Of a stretch of DNA of 64,000 nt, positions 24,655-34,659 are shown one piece after another. Position numbers and translations under genes: made by a program. The number at the start of each line of letters is the position of its first letter. Positions within the stretch are counted from its first letter, which is position 1. Source of the DNA: Thiomicrorhabdus arctica DSM 13458 (GTDB lineage Bacteria > Pseudomonadota > Gammaproteobacteria > Thiomicrospirales > Thiomicrospiraceae); assembly GCF_000381085.1 (NCBI RefSeq), contig NZ_KB905899.1, forward strand, positions 1,761,482 through 1,825,481. The letters run 5' to 3'. The notes beneath the pieces are model-generated. The model did not search any database, was not told the origin of the DNA, and was given only the letters and a program-made list of their open reading frames with translations.

Positions 24655-26002
24655 TTTCAATCATGCCTCCGTTTTTACCTTGATCCCAACCGTGTACTCT
24701 CCACGTTACCATCGCTGTGCGGTGGTAAACGTTGTTAGTACCTTCCAAGTTACGCATTTGCGGCATTGGAGGCTGAACATAACCCGTTTCATCTGTAACA
24801 CGACTCATCAAGAAAGCTTCTGAACCATCCCATTCCCATTCCATTTCGAAACGAGTCCAAGCTTTATCCAATACAACTGACGTGAAGTGAGCTTCTTTCC
24901 AATTCTTACCACCGTCAATTGAAATATCAACGTTAGCGACTTTACCACGACCAGACCAAGCTAAACCACGGATGTAGTATTTACCAGGACCTTGCATTTT
25001 GAAGTCAGGTGATGGGTAAGTAATGACTGAGTTTGCTTCCATATACCATGAGAAACGTTGTGCTGTTCCATCAGGCATAAGCTCTGTGTACTTAGATGTC
25101 TCTTCACGGTGCTGAATTGGCACATCATGGACCATAATACGACGCAGGTATTTAACCCACATGTTAGCTTCACAACCAGGAACAACCAAACGAATTGGAT
25201 ACCCTTGCTCACGACGAAGCGCTTCACCGTTCTGAGCGTATGCAACGAAACAATCGTCCATCGCTAGTTCAACGGGTACTGAACGTGACATTCCAGATGC
25301 ATCAGCACCTTCAGGAATAATCCACTTACCTTCAGGTTTAATACCCGCTTCTTTCAATAGGTCAGATAGACGTACACCTGTGTATTCAACACAAGACATC
25401 ATACCGTGAGTCCACTGAACAGAGTTCAACTGAACCCCTTTCCATTCAAGTGCACCGTTAGCAGGACATTCAATGAAGTGAATGCGAGAAATCGAAGGGA
25501 AACGCTTAAGATCATCCATAGTGAAAATCAAAGGACGTTCAACTAAACCGTGAATAACTAAACGGTGATCATCAGGATTGATTGTTGGAACACCACCATG
25601 GTAACGCTCAAAATGAAGACCATTAGGAGTGATAATACCATTCAACTGATGGATTGGAGACATCGTGATAGATGCCATTGAATCTGGAGTTAACCATTCA
25701 AGCGTACGACGCTGAACTTCTTTCTCAAAAGGAGAAGGCATTCCGTAAGGGTACTTACGAACACCAAAACCTAGAGACTTACGCGCTGCGCCGTCTTGTA
25801 ATACGTCAGTTATTTCTGCTTTACCAGCATAAGGTGCTACTGCTTTCTTAGGATCGAAGCCAGCGCCTCCTGCTGCGTTAGCTGCTGAAGTGAACATCAC
25901 TCCACCAGCTACGGCCGCGCTACCTTTTAAAAAGGCGCGTCGACCTTGGTTGCGACTGTCTTCAGTCTGTACTGCAACCTTGTCTACGATGTTATCTGTC
26001 AT
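24641..26002 (-). CDS. soxC: Sulfur dehydrogenase molybdopterin subunit SoxC
   Basis: The ATG at 26002 has a good SD (GGAG, 5 nt); 453 residues. A twin-arginine signal (RRAFLKGSAAVAGGVMFTSAANA, from residue 21) shows export of a folded cofactor protein. The sulfite-oxidase fold follows, with the Mo-ligand cysteine C179 in RIHFIECPANGALEW, YTGVRLSDLLKEAG, and PIRLVVPGCEANMWVKYLRRI, then the Ig-like dimerisation domain (AWSGRGKVANVDISIDGGKNW). SoxCD oxidises the sulfane sulfur carried by SoxYZ, giving complete thiosulfate oxidation without sulfur globules. The moaADE-moeA-moaC genes directly downstream make its cofactor. Confidence 0.95.
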   Translation of the reverse strand: MTDNIVDKVAVQTEDSRNQGRRAFLKGSAAVAGGVMFTSAANAAGGAGFDPKKAVAPYAGKAEITDVLQDGAARKSLGFGVRKYPYGMPSPFEKEVQRRTLEWLTPDSMASITMSPIHQLNGIITPNGLHFERYHGGVPTINPDDHRLVIHGLVERPLIFTMDDLKRFPSISRIHFIECPANGALEWKGVQLNSVQWTHGMMSCVEYTGVRLSDLLKEAGIKPEGKWIIPEGADASGMSRSVPVELAMDDCFVAYAQNGEALRREQGYPIRLVVPGCEANMWVKYLRRIMVHDVPIQHREETSKYTELMPDGTAQRFSWYMEANSVITYPSPDFKMQGPGKYYIRGLAWSGRGKVANVDISIDGGKNWKEAHFTSVVLDKAWTRFEMEWEWDGSEAFLMSRVTDETGYVQPPMPQMRNLEGTNNVYHRTAMVTWRVHGWDQGKNGGMIENVQY

Positions 26003-27809
<1,807 letters not shown>

Positions 27810-27816
27810 TTTTTTC

Positions 27817-28659
27817 ATGACAGATTTATATGCTGTGATTGGCGATCCTATCGCCCATTCAAAGTCTCCCTTGATTCATCGACTATTTGCCGAGCAGACC
27901 TGCCAAGATATGGCTTATGAAGCCATTCGTGTTGATACAGATGACACTACTTTTGCATGGGCGATTGCCGACTTAAAAAACCGCGGATACAAAGGTATTA
28001 ATATTACAGTGCCTTTTAAATTAGATGCGTTTGAGTCTGCCGACCAACTCTCGCAAAGAGCACAAACTGCACACGCAGTGAACACCTTTGTTTTTAACGA
28101 TGATGGTAAAACTAGCGGCGATAATACCGATGGTATTGGGTTGGTAAATGACATCGAACTGAATGGCTTACGCCCTTTTAAAGACCAGAAAGTGCTTATT
28201 TTAGGCGCAGGTGGAGCCGTGCAAGGCATTTTGGACCCGTTGCTGGAAAAACAACCAGGCCTGGTACATATTGCGAACCGCACCGCCCAACGCGCGATCG
28301 CTTTAGGTGAACGCTTTACAACATCCACCCCTATCACAGGCAGTGGCTGGGACGATATTCCTGAAATAGCCTATGACATTATCATTAATGGCACATCCGC
28401 CAGCTTAGAGGGCAAACTTCCACCTATTTCAGACAAGTTGATTGCTGAAAACTCGCTGGTTTACGACATGATGTACGGTGACAAACCGACTGTTTTTATG
28501 GATTGGGCAAAACAAGCGCAGCCAAATTGTCAGACAATGGATGGCTTAGGCATGCTCGTAGGCCAAGCGGCCGAAGCGTTTTATTTATGGCGCGGAGTGC
28601 GCCCTGAGACCGCTTCGGTGGCTGCCGACGTGCGGGCCTTGATGACAACGCACTCTTAA
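27817..28659 (+). CDS. aroE: Shikimate dehydrogenase AroE
   Basis: 280 residues. Substrate-binding start: YAVIGDPIAHSKSPLIHRLFAEQ and GINITVPFKLDAF with the catalytic lysine, and NTDGIGLVNDIE. NADP-binding glycine motif: LILGAGGAVQGILDPLL. C-terminal GMLVGQAAEAFYLWRGVRPE. It reduces 3-dehydroshikimate in the aromatic amino-acid pathway. It is co-transcribed with hemB. One palindrome copy is encoded in-frame (Q-P-G-L-V, 28254-28265), just after the Rossmann helix. The gene's stop codon lies within a second, 42-bp palindrome. Confidence 0.97.
   Translation: MTDLYAVIGDPIAHSKSPLIHRLFAEQTCQDMAYEAIRVDTDDTTFAWAIADLKNRGYKGINITVPFKLDAFESADQLSQRAQTAHAVNTFVFNDDGKTSGDNTDGIGLVNDIELNGLRPFKDQKVLILGAGGAVQGILDPLLEKQPGLVHIANRTAQRAIALGERFTTSTPITGSGWDDIPEIAYDIIINGTSASLEGKLPPISDKLIAENSLVYDMMYGDKPTVFMDWAKQAQPNCQTMDGLGMLVGQAAEAFYLWRGVRPETASVAADVRALMTTHS
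28254..28265. repeat. Palindrome ACCAGGCCTGGT, copy 4 (inside aroE)
   Basis: Intact copy read on the plus strand as Q-P-G-L-V between the helix following the NADP glycine loop and the next beta strand of AroE (LLEKQPGLVHIANRT), a loop position that tolerates insertion or change. Confidence 0.9.
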
Positions 28660-28693
28660 TTTTATTACCAGGCCTGGTAATAAAATTAAGAGT
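28652..28693. terminator. 42-bp perfect palindrome at the aroE stop (copy 5)
   Basis: The 12-bp core at 28667-28678 is extended by 15 bp of matching sequence on each side; the left arm starts ACTCTTAATTTTATT and the right arm mirrors it exactly. The symmetry has no spacer, and the aroE stop (TAA 28657-28659) lies in the left arm. It separates aroE from the convergent gamma-carbonic-anhydrase-like gene and probably acts as a bidirectional terminator, although a pure T-run is lacking. Confidence 0.85.
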
Positions 28694-28725
28694 AGATAAA
28701 ACAAATTAAAACGTAAAGCCATGCA

Positions 28726-29259
28726 TTAAAGCTCTTCCGCCTGATATTCATTTTTCAGCTTCACATAGTGCGCGGCTGAATACTTAAAGAAGGCGATCTC
28801 TTTTTCAGAGAGAGGACGAGCTTGCTTCACTGGCGAGCCCATATACAAATAACCACTTTCCAACACCTTACCCGGTGGTACTAAACTGTTTGCCGCGACT
28901 AAAACATGCTTCTGTACGACGGCATTATCCAAAACCACCGCCCCCATACCAATGAGACACTCATCCTCAAGAACACAACCATGTAAGACAGCATTATGCC
29001 CCACCGTCACATCTTCACCCACGATACATTTAGAACCCGCTGACACATCACTTTGATGTGTGGTGTGCACGACTGCACCATCTTGAATATTAGAACGAGC
29101 CCCGATGTGAATATCGTTAACGTCCCCTCTAAGAGTGGCATTTGGCCAAACACTTGCATCCGCTCCTAACACGCATCTACCAATGACCACAGCACTTGCA
29201 TCCACCCATGCCGAATCACCTAATTGTGGGGAAAATTCTTTATATTTTCGTATTGTCAT
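28726..29259 (-). CDS. Gamma-carbonic anhydrase-family protein (YrdA/PaaY-like)
   Basis: 177 residues of hexapeptide-repeat, left-handed beta-helix sequence (GDSAWVDASAVVIGRCVLGADASVWPNATLRGDVNDIHIG, SNIQDGAVVHT, VGEDVTVGHNAVLHGC, IGMGAVVLD), then a C-terminal helix (LSEKEIAFFKYSAAHYVKL). Metal-ligand-type histidines are visible in VVHTTHQ and TVGHNAVLHG, as in the Cam-like trimeric family. Members include carbonic anhydrases and proteins of unknown activity, so enzyme activity is not assured. It is a single gene, convergent with aroE. Confidence 0.9.
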   Translation of the reverse strand: MTIRKYKEFSPQLGDSAWVDASAVVIGRCVLGADASVWPNATLRGDVNDIHIGARSNIQDGAVVHTTHQSDVSAGSKCIVGEDVTVGHNAVLHGCVLEDECLIGMGAVVLDNAVVQKHVLVAANSLVPPGKVLESGYLYMGSPVKQARPLSEKEIAFFKYSAAHYVKLKNEYQAEEL

Positions 29260-29459
29260 CTTTTAAATCTCCTTAAACTGTCTAATAATCGGGTAATTTT
29301 ATTCAATTACAACCGGCATGAATTCCTCTATTGACCATCTTACCCAAACCCTATAGCTTTTGTTTATACCTACCAAAAATCGTTGATAAAATAACTTCGT
29401 TGCATAACGCTATAATAGTCATAGTATTGTATAGACATGGTTTTATTTAAAGGATAAAA

Positions 29460-29801
29460 ATGATTCAAGTGACTGGTTCTGAAAAGCGCAAGAATATCCG
29501 CATCCCTTCAAACCGTCCGGTACTGTTCATTATTAACAGTCAAAGCATATATGCAACGATGACCGACTTTTCAAAGCATGGCATCGGTTTTATCTCGAAT
29601 TTTTCGGCTAAAGAGCATGATCGTGTTGAAGTTCATTTTGACATCCCGACTAGCTACTCAGGAAAAGAAATCAAAGCCTTTCAATTCAAAGCGGAAGTGA
29701 GACATTGTCTTAATTTGACTGACAAAAGCCACATTGGTGTTCGGCTCGACTTTCCGACTAAAGACTACTTACAAATATTCGATGAACTCACACCCACTTA
29801 A
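29460..29801 (+). CDS. PilZ-domain protein 1
   Basis: 113 residues. The c-di-GMP-binding pattern is complete: an N-terminal basic motif K-R-K-N-I-R-I-P (residues 9-16) and D-F-S-K-H-G-I-G-F (about 36-44), the RxxxR and DxSxxG equivalents, followed by a beta-barrel with RHCLNLTDKSHIGVRLDF. It is a stand-alone PilZ protein and so likely a c-di-GMP effector acting on motility, pili or polysaccharide. The ATG has an AAGGATAAAA SD. A second PilZ gene follows 176 bp downstream on the same strand. Confidence 0.92.
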   Translation: MIQVTGSEKRKNIRIPSNRPVLFIINSQSIYATMTDFSKHGIGFISNFSAKEHDRVEVHFDIPTSYSGKEIKAFQFKAEVRHCLNLTDKSHIGVRLDFPTKDYLQIFDELTPT

Positions 29802-29977
29802 AAGTGTTGAACTCTACTTTGTGCAAGGTTAATATGAACAGGGGTTGGTAAAATATTCACTATTTTTTAAAGCTGACAGGGAGTTGCTTCAAAGTGATGT
29901 AGCAGACAATTTATATTGACTCTCTTCTTATGCCCCTTTGATTTAAGCCATATAAAGAAATTAGGTAACAGAGAAAA

Positions 29978-30340
29978 ATGGATAAAATCACTCCCCTTAT
30001 CGAAAACAGTGCCTTTTCGAATCGTCGTAGAGAAAATAGACTGCCTTCACATATACCTTCACTGCTCATTCAACACGACAAAGCGATCTACACGACAGTG
30101 GTAAATCTCTCTTCAACCGGCATCGGGTTTTTATCAGCGGTTAAAGTCCCTTCCGATGAAGAAGTCATGATTACCTTTGAACGTTTGGAAGCCGACGTAA
30201 TGGTGCCTGTAAAGCTAAAGGTACATGTCCGCTCTTGTCATGAAGTTGATGATGAATATTATATTGGCGGCAGTCTTGTATCAAATTCCTTGAATTACAC
30301 CAAGTTCTTTAAACTCATCGAGCCTCACATTGAACCTTAA
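29978..30340 (+). CDS. PilZ-domain protein 2
   Basis: 120 residues, related to the preceding PilZ protein (shared ...R-x-x-R-L-P-S..., LSSTGIGFLS, and C-terminal YIGGSLVSNSLNYTKFFKLIEP). The RxxxR motif is present (N-R-R-R-E-N-R-L-P). The second motif reads N-L-S-S-T-G, with Asn in the position normally Asp, a change that may lower but need not abolish c-di-GMP binding. It is probably a tandem duplicate. A bidirectional terminator follows. Confidence 0.9.
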   Translation: MDKITPLIENSAFSNRRRENRLPSHIPSLLIQHDKAIYTTVVNLSSTGIGFLSAVKVPSDEEVMITFERLEADVMVPVKLKVHVRSCHEVDDEYYIGGSLVSNSLNYTKFFKLIEPHIEP

Positions 30341-30420
30341 CGATTCGTTGTTATCCAAACTAAGGAGAGTAACTTACGCATTTACAGCCCCTAAAGATCG
30401 AACCTTCAAGTTATTAAAAC

Positions 30421-30452
30421 CAAAAAGCCGCTCAAATTGAACGGCTTTTTTG
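30421..30452. terminator. Bidirectional terminator between PilZ 2 and gor
   Basis: AAAAAGCCG (30422-30430) pairs with CGGCTTTTT (30442-30450) around an 11-nt loop. T-runs occur on both strands, serving both convergent genes. Confidence 0.88.
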
Positions 30453-30478
30453 GTTCTGAATGATCACACTCTAAAGAC

Positions 30479-31834
30479 TTAACGCATAGTGACTAACTCT
30501 TCTGAACTAGAAGGGTGAATGGCAATCGTTGCATCTAAATCGGCTTTAGTGGCTCCCATCTGCACGGCAACGGCGAATCCTTGCAACATCTCATCCGCCC
30601 CATCACCGACGATATGAATACCAACAACTTTCTCATCTTCACCCATTACGACGAGCTTTAACGCAGTTTTGATTTGGTGCTCTGTGAAAGCATAACGCAT
30701 TGGGGTAAACACTGAGGTGTAAACCTTTACATTATCACTACCATACTGCTTACGCGCATCATGCTCAGCTAACCCTATAGTACCGACAGGAGGGTGTGAA
30801 AAAATCACAGTTGGCACTGCACTTAAATCTAATTTAAGATCTGGTTTATTGTTATATAAGCGTTCCGCCAAGAAACGTCCCGCGCGAATCGCCACAGGGG
30901 TAAGTTGGGGTTGACCTGTCACATCGCCTATCGCATAGATATTATCGACCGCTGTTTTATGACAATCATCGACTTCAATAAAACCGTTACTATTTGCAGT
31001 CAATCCAACCTTATCTAAAGCTAACGGCTCTACCAAAGTTTGGCGACCTACCGCCCACACGACTTGATCAAAACCTGAAATGCTTTGTCCATCAGTACTG
31101 TAGAGGGTCAAAGTGCCATCGGCTTGACGTTCAAGTTTTTTAACCGAAAAGTGATACTCTTTTTTGCAGCCACTTTCTAACATTGCATTGGTTAGGTTTT
31201 CACGGATCATGTCATCGAAACCACGCAACACTAAATCTTTACGACTGATTAAGGTGGTATCCGTCCCCAAAGCTTGAAACACCCCTGCCAGTTCGACAGC
31301 AATATAACCACTGCCAATCACCGCAACTTTTTTAGGTTGTTCAGTCAGCTCAAAGAAGCCGTCAGAAGAAAGTCCTAATTCGGCATTTTCTGTTTCTAGA
31401 GGAATAAGCGGTATACCGCCTGGTGCAATCACGATGGTTTCTGCCGTGTAGGTTTTGCCATCGACGGAAACCGTATGCTGGTCTACAAAACTGCCCCATC
31501 CCTCCAAAACATCAACGCCTTTGTCTCGCATATACCCCTCATACCAGGTCGTGATATTACTGATATATTGCTCACGATTCTTAACAAGCTTAGCCCAATC
31601 AAAGCCTTTCTGCTCGACGTCAAAACCAAAGCTAGAAGCGTCGCGAATGGCTTCGGCGATATGAGCACCAAACCACATGACTTTCTTCGGCACACAGCCA
31701 ATATTGACACAGGTGCCACCCAACTTTTTAGCTTCGACGACTGCACACTTCTTACCGTACTCTGCTGCACGCTCTACTACTGATAAACCACCACTTCCAG
31801 CACCAATCGCAATGACATCGTAATCGTATTTCAT
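30479..31834 (-). CDS. gor: Glutathione-disulfide reductase
   Basis: The ATG at 31834 (451 residues) follows a GGAG SD and opens the FAD-binding strand ([25 protein letters not shown]); the upstream open frame is non-conserved. Redox-active cysteines C42 and C47 lie in [13 protein letters not shown]. The NADP domain has [17 protein letters not shown] and an Arg-rich site for NADPH ([13 protein letters not shown]). [15 protein letters not shown] and the C-terminal [15 protein letters not shown] supply the second FAD region and the catalytic histidine. It regenerates glutathione, which the adjacent peroxiredoxin-glutaredoxin fusion uses. A terminator lies only 38 bp before the start. Confidence 0.96.
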   Translation of the reverse strand: MKYDYDVIAIGAGSGGLSVVERAAEYGKKCAVVEAKKLGGTCVNIGCVPKKVMWFGAHIAEAIRDASSFGFDVEQKGFDWAKLVKNREQYISNITTWYEGYMRDKGVDVLEGWGSFVDQHTVSVDGKTYTAETIVIAPGGIPLIPLETENAELGLSSDGFFELTEQPKKVAVIGSGYIAVELAGVFQALGTDTTLISRKDLVLRGFDDMIRENLTNAMLESGCKKEYHFSVKKLERQADGTLTLYSTDGQSISGFDQVVWAVGRQTLVEPLALDKVGLTANSNGFIEVDDCHKTAVDNIYAIGDVTGQPQLTPVAIRAGRFLAERLYNNKPDLKLDLSAVPTVIFSHPPVGTIGLAEHDARKQYGSDNVKVYTSVFTPMRYAFTEHQIKTALKLVVMGEDEKVVGIHIVGDGADEMLQGFAVAVQMGATKADLDATIAIHPSSSEELVTMR

Positions 31835-31871
31835 CTTATTTTTCTCCTCTATTGAGCGATCAAGCAAAACC

Positions 31872-31899
31872 AAAAAAGGGGCTAATATGGCCCCTTTTT
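31872..31899. terminator. Strong terminator between prx-grx and gor
   Basis: AAAAAGGGGC (31873-31882), 7-nt loop, GCCCCTTTTT (31890-31899), with T-runs on both strands. On the minus strand it ends the peroxiredoxin transcript 38 bp before the gor ATG, so gor needs its own overlapping promoter or depends on read-through. Confidence 0.9.
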
Positions 31900-31948
31900 G
31901 GAATAGAGTAGTTGTGACTACTCTTTTCAAAAGATTCTAGCGAAAAGC

Positions 31949-31962
31949 CACCAGGCCTGGTG
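31949..31962. repeat. Palindrome copy 6, after the peroxiredoxin gene
   Basis: Core 31950-31961 extended to 14 bp by C and G. A 22-bp stretch (31945-31966) is symmetric with a single mismatched pair. It lies 14 bp after the prx-grx stop and before a conventional terminator, so it would be a second hairpin in the same 3' region. Confidence 0.9.
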
Positions 31963-31975
31963 ACTTCAGACTAGA

Positions 31976-32725
31976 TTATTTTGCTAAAAATGCTTCTAAA
32001 CTTTCAGAACCACCAATAAGCTCACCTTCAATGAATACTTGAGGGACTGTATCAGCATTAGCAACCGCACGTAAAGTACGTGAAGAGATGCCGCTGTTTG
32101 AAATATTAATCTCTTCATAGCTGATGCCATTATCTTCTAACATTGCCTTGGCTTTTGCGCAGAAAGGGCAACCTACTTTAGTGAAGATTGTCGCTACTTT
32201 AGCTGGCTTTGCTTGTGGGTTGATGTAATTCAACATAGTATCTGCATCAGATACTTCAAATGGGTCACCTGGAACTTCTGGCTCGATAAACATTTTTTCA
32301 ATTATGCCATCTTTAACCAACATTGAATAGCGCCATGAACGCATGCCAAATCCAAGATCTTCTTTATTGACGAGCAGGCCCATACCCTCTGAAAACTCAC
32401 CATTACCGTCTGGAATTAAGCGCACATTATCAGACTCTTGATCTTTAGCCCATTCGTTCATTACAAATGTATCGTTAACGGACATACACACGATTTCATC
32501 AACGCCGTTTTCAGCAAAAACAGGGGCTAATTCATTATAGCGTGGTAAATGCGCTGAAGAACATGTTGGTGTAAAAGCACCTGGTAAAGAGAAAACCACG
32601 ACGGTTTTACCCTTAAAAAGATCTTCACTGGTCACGTTAACCCACTCATCATTCTGACGAGTACGGAATGTAACATTTGGAACAGCTTGACCTTCGTGAT
32701 TTGGTAGATTATTGCTTGATGCCAT
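31976..32725 (-). CDS. Peroxiredoxin-glutaredoxin fusion protein
   Basis: 249 residues. The N-terminal peroxiredoxin 5-like domain (1 to about 165) has peroxidatic C55 in [15 protein letters not shown] and R in [11 protein letters not shown]. The C-terminal glutaredoxin domain (about 175-249) has CPFC (C186, C189) in [16 protein letters not shown] and [14 protein letters not shown]. This is the hybrid Prx5/PGdx enzyme, which reduces peroxides with glutathione directly. Glutathione reductase is the next gene downstream on the same strand, making a complete peroxide-glutathione-NADPH chain. The start has an excellent SD (AGGAGATCCACT-ATG). Confidence 0.96.
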   Translation of the reverse strand: MASSNNLPNHEGQAVPNVTFRTRQNDEWVNVTSEDLFKGKTVVVFSLPGAFTPTCSSAHLPRYNELAPVFAENGVDEIVCMSVNDTFVMNEWAKDQESDNVRLIPDGNGEFSEGMGLLVNKEDLGFGMRSWRYSMLVKDGIIEKMFIEPEVPGDPFEVSDADTMLNYINPQAKPAKVATIFTKVGCPFCAKAKAMLEDNGISYEEINISNSGISSRTLRAVANADTVPQVFIEGELIGGSESLEAFLAK

Positions 32726-32869
32726 AGTGGATCTCCTAATTGACTATCTAAGTATAAGTGTCATCTCTGACGTGCAAGTTAGTGTATAGAACGACTAATC
32801 ATTAGTAAAATTGATTCTTTTAACCATAACGATAGATTTTAACTATCAAAGTAGCCATTTCTAAGAGAA

Positions 32870-33319
32870 TTATTGCAACGTTGACCCTTGCAAGCTGCGC
32901 ATAAAGGGCTCTAGCTCATCTTTCTCTTGGGCATATTTCATTAACAGTCCCAATATTGCCTGGCTTTCATGTTGTGAAGCAATACGCGCTGCCAACTGAA
33001 ATTCTTTGCCTGTTACTGCACCCTTAAATCCGCCTAATTCTAACAAAGCAGCGACCACACCAGCATTTTCAAGCAGACATGCCGCTTGCAAAGCTTTAAC
33101 TGGCTCACCCGCTGCATCTTTCGCCACTTCTTGTTGAGCGGACACAAAATACTCTTGCACCAAGACCATGGTCATCCAGTAGTTCATCTCTGGATCGGCT
33201 TCACTCTCTATAGCATGTAAAAACATTTCACTTGGCTGAGTTTGATGCTTTTGTACCAGCGTTTTTACAACGCTAGAAAATGAGTCTCGATTTTCAGGCT
33301 TTAGGTTTAATAAATTCAT
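32870..33319 (-). CDS. Uncharacterised 149-residue helical protein
   Basis: I do not recognise the family. It is acidic, predicted largely alpha-helical, with no signal peptide or membrane segment. The pattern is helix pairs with small/hydrophobic periodicity (ALQAACLLENAGVVAALLELGGFKGAVTGKEFQLAARIASQHESQAILGLLMKYAQ), reminiscent of ankyrin- or HEAT-like helical repeats, although no repeat is clear. The ATG lies 100 bp after the stop of the HI0933-type gene on the same strand, and prx-grx follows. It is likely real on length, composition and placement; its role is unknown. Confidence 0.65.
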   Translation of the reverse strand: MNLLNLKPENRDSFSSVVKTLVQKHQTQPSEMFLHAIESEADPEMNYWMTMVLVQEYFVSAQQEVAKDAAGEPVKALQAACLLENAGVVAALLELGGFKGAVTGKEFQLAARIASQHESQAILGLLMKYAQEKDELEPFMRSLQGSTLQ

Positions 33320-33418
33320 TCAATGTCTCTTTACTTCTGTATACAGCCTTTTCCCAAGGGGAAAGGCTGATCTGTTTCTCACGCTTGTACATTCGTCGCG
33401 TTTACTTTATATCCTCTA

Positions 33419-34591
33419 TTATACGGATAGTCCGCAAGCGACACCAGATGCCCATGCCCACTGAAAGTTAAATCCTCCCAAATGACCCGTTACATCTAAC
33501 ACTTCACCAATAAAATACAGGCCTGGTTGCTTGCTGGTTTCAAAGGTTTTCGAAGAGACTTCATCAGTATCAACCCCCCCTAAAGTGACTTCAGCTTTAG
33601 AGTAACCAGCCGTATTAGACGGATAAAGCTTCCAATGCGTCAGCTGATATGCATAATTTTCAATGGTTTCATCGGTCACATTCGATAAGGTGGTCTCCAT
33701 AGGGAATGCCTCTAACCAAACCTGGGTAAAACGCTTTGGCCAAAACTGGTTCAACCACTTAGGCAAACTCTGCCCGGATTGTTTGAGTTTTTTCAAAACA
33801 TCCAGAACCGATTCGGTTGGCAACAGATTCACTTCTATGGCCTCTCCTAATTGCCAATAGTTAGAGGCCTGTAAAATTCCTGGCCCACTTAATCCCTTAT
33901 GGGTAAACAGTATCGCTTCTTGAAAAGCATGACCATTGGCGGTAACCTTCACATCCATCGACAAGCCACTTAATTCTGAGAAACGTGCCTGCCACTTACC
34001 CTCAAAGCTCAAAGGTACCAGGCCGGGTGAAGTGTTAAGAACATTCAAACCAAACTGCTTAGCAATTCTATAACCGATTCCACTCGCCTTGAGTTTTGGA
34101 AAAGATAACGCCCCGGTCGCGACGACTAATTTAGTGGCGGTCACAAAACCTTGCGAGGTTTTCAAACGATACCCCCCATTTTCAAAGGCAACTGATTCAA
34201 TCTCGGTATTCAGTCGAAACTCAACCCCCGCCCAATCACATTCGGTACGTAAGATTTGAATCAAATCGGAGGCGCGCTCTGCACAGAACAGCTTACCTAA
34301 TTCGCGGGTTTCGTAAGCCAAACCATGACGTTCAACCAGTTCGATAAACGCCGAGGAGGGATAACGCGACAGTGCGCTTTTAACAAAATGGACATTTTGG
34401 CAGATAAAATTGGCAGGGCTCACATCCAGATTAGTGAAATTGCATTTACCTCCACCAGAAATCCGGATTTTTGCAGCCGCTTTAGGGGCATGGTCTATGA
34501 CTAAAACGGACTTACCTTGATAAGCTGCTGTTGCAGAGCACATTAACCCCGAGGCACCGGCACCGAGCACAATTACATCCCAATGAGACAT
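33419..34591 (-). CDS. HI0933/YhiN-family flavoprotein
   Basis: 390 residues. FAD-binding start DVIVLGAGASGLMCSATAAYQGKSVLVIDH, then the family signature KIRISGGGKCNFTNLDVSP. Other blocks are ATGALSFPKLKASGIGYRIAKQFG, EAILFTHKGLSGPGILQASNYW, a KAEVTLGGVDTDEVSSKTFESK-like stretch, and the C-terminal GLYFIGEVLDVTGHLGGFNFQWAWASG. These NAD(P)/FAD-dependent oxidoreductases are widespread but their substrate is unknown. Two decayed copies of the palindrome are encoded within it (S-P-G-L-V and Q-P-G-L-Y), in the same reading phase as those in aroE and tmcA. Confidence 0.92.
   Translation of the reverse strand: MSHWDVIVLGAGASGLMCSATAAYQGKSVLVIDHAPKAAAKIRISGGGKCNFTNLDVSPANFICQNVHFVKSALSRYPSSAFIELVERHGLAYETRELGKLFCAERASDLIQILRTECDWAGVEFRLNTEIESVAFENGGYRLKTSQGFVTATKLVVATGALSFPKLKASGIGYRIAKQFGLNVLNTSPGLVPLSFEGKWQARFSELSGLSMDVKVTANGHAFQEAILFTHKGLSGPGILQASNYWQLGEAIEVNLLPTESVLDVLKKLKQSGQSLPKWLNQFWPKRFTQVWLEAFPMETTLSNVTDETIENYAYQLTHWKLYPSNTAGYSKAEVTLGGVDTDEVSSKTFETSKQPGLYFIGEVLDVTGHLGGFNFQWAWASGVACGLSV
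33518..33529. repeat. Variant palindrome in the HI0933-type gene
   Basis: ACAGGCCTGGTT on the plus strand, i.e. AACCAGGCCTGT on the coding strand. One half is intact and the outer bases of the other half have changed. Reads Q-P-G-L-Y. Confidence 0.55.
34017..34028. repeat. Variant palindrome ACCAGGCCGGGT
   Basis: One mismatch to the consensus, in the HI0933-type gene; the coding strand reads S-P-G-L-V. Confidence 0.55.
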
Positions 34592-34659
34592 GGTTACAAC
34601 CTAATTTTTTAAAAACGTGAAGATCAGTATGATTCAAACAAGAAGGGCGTAGACTAACC

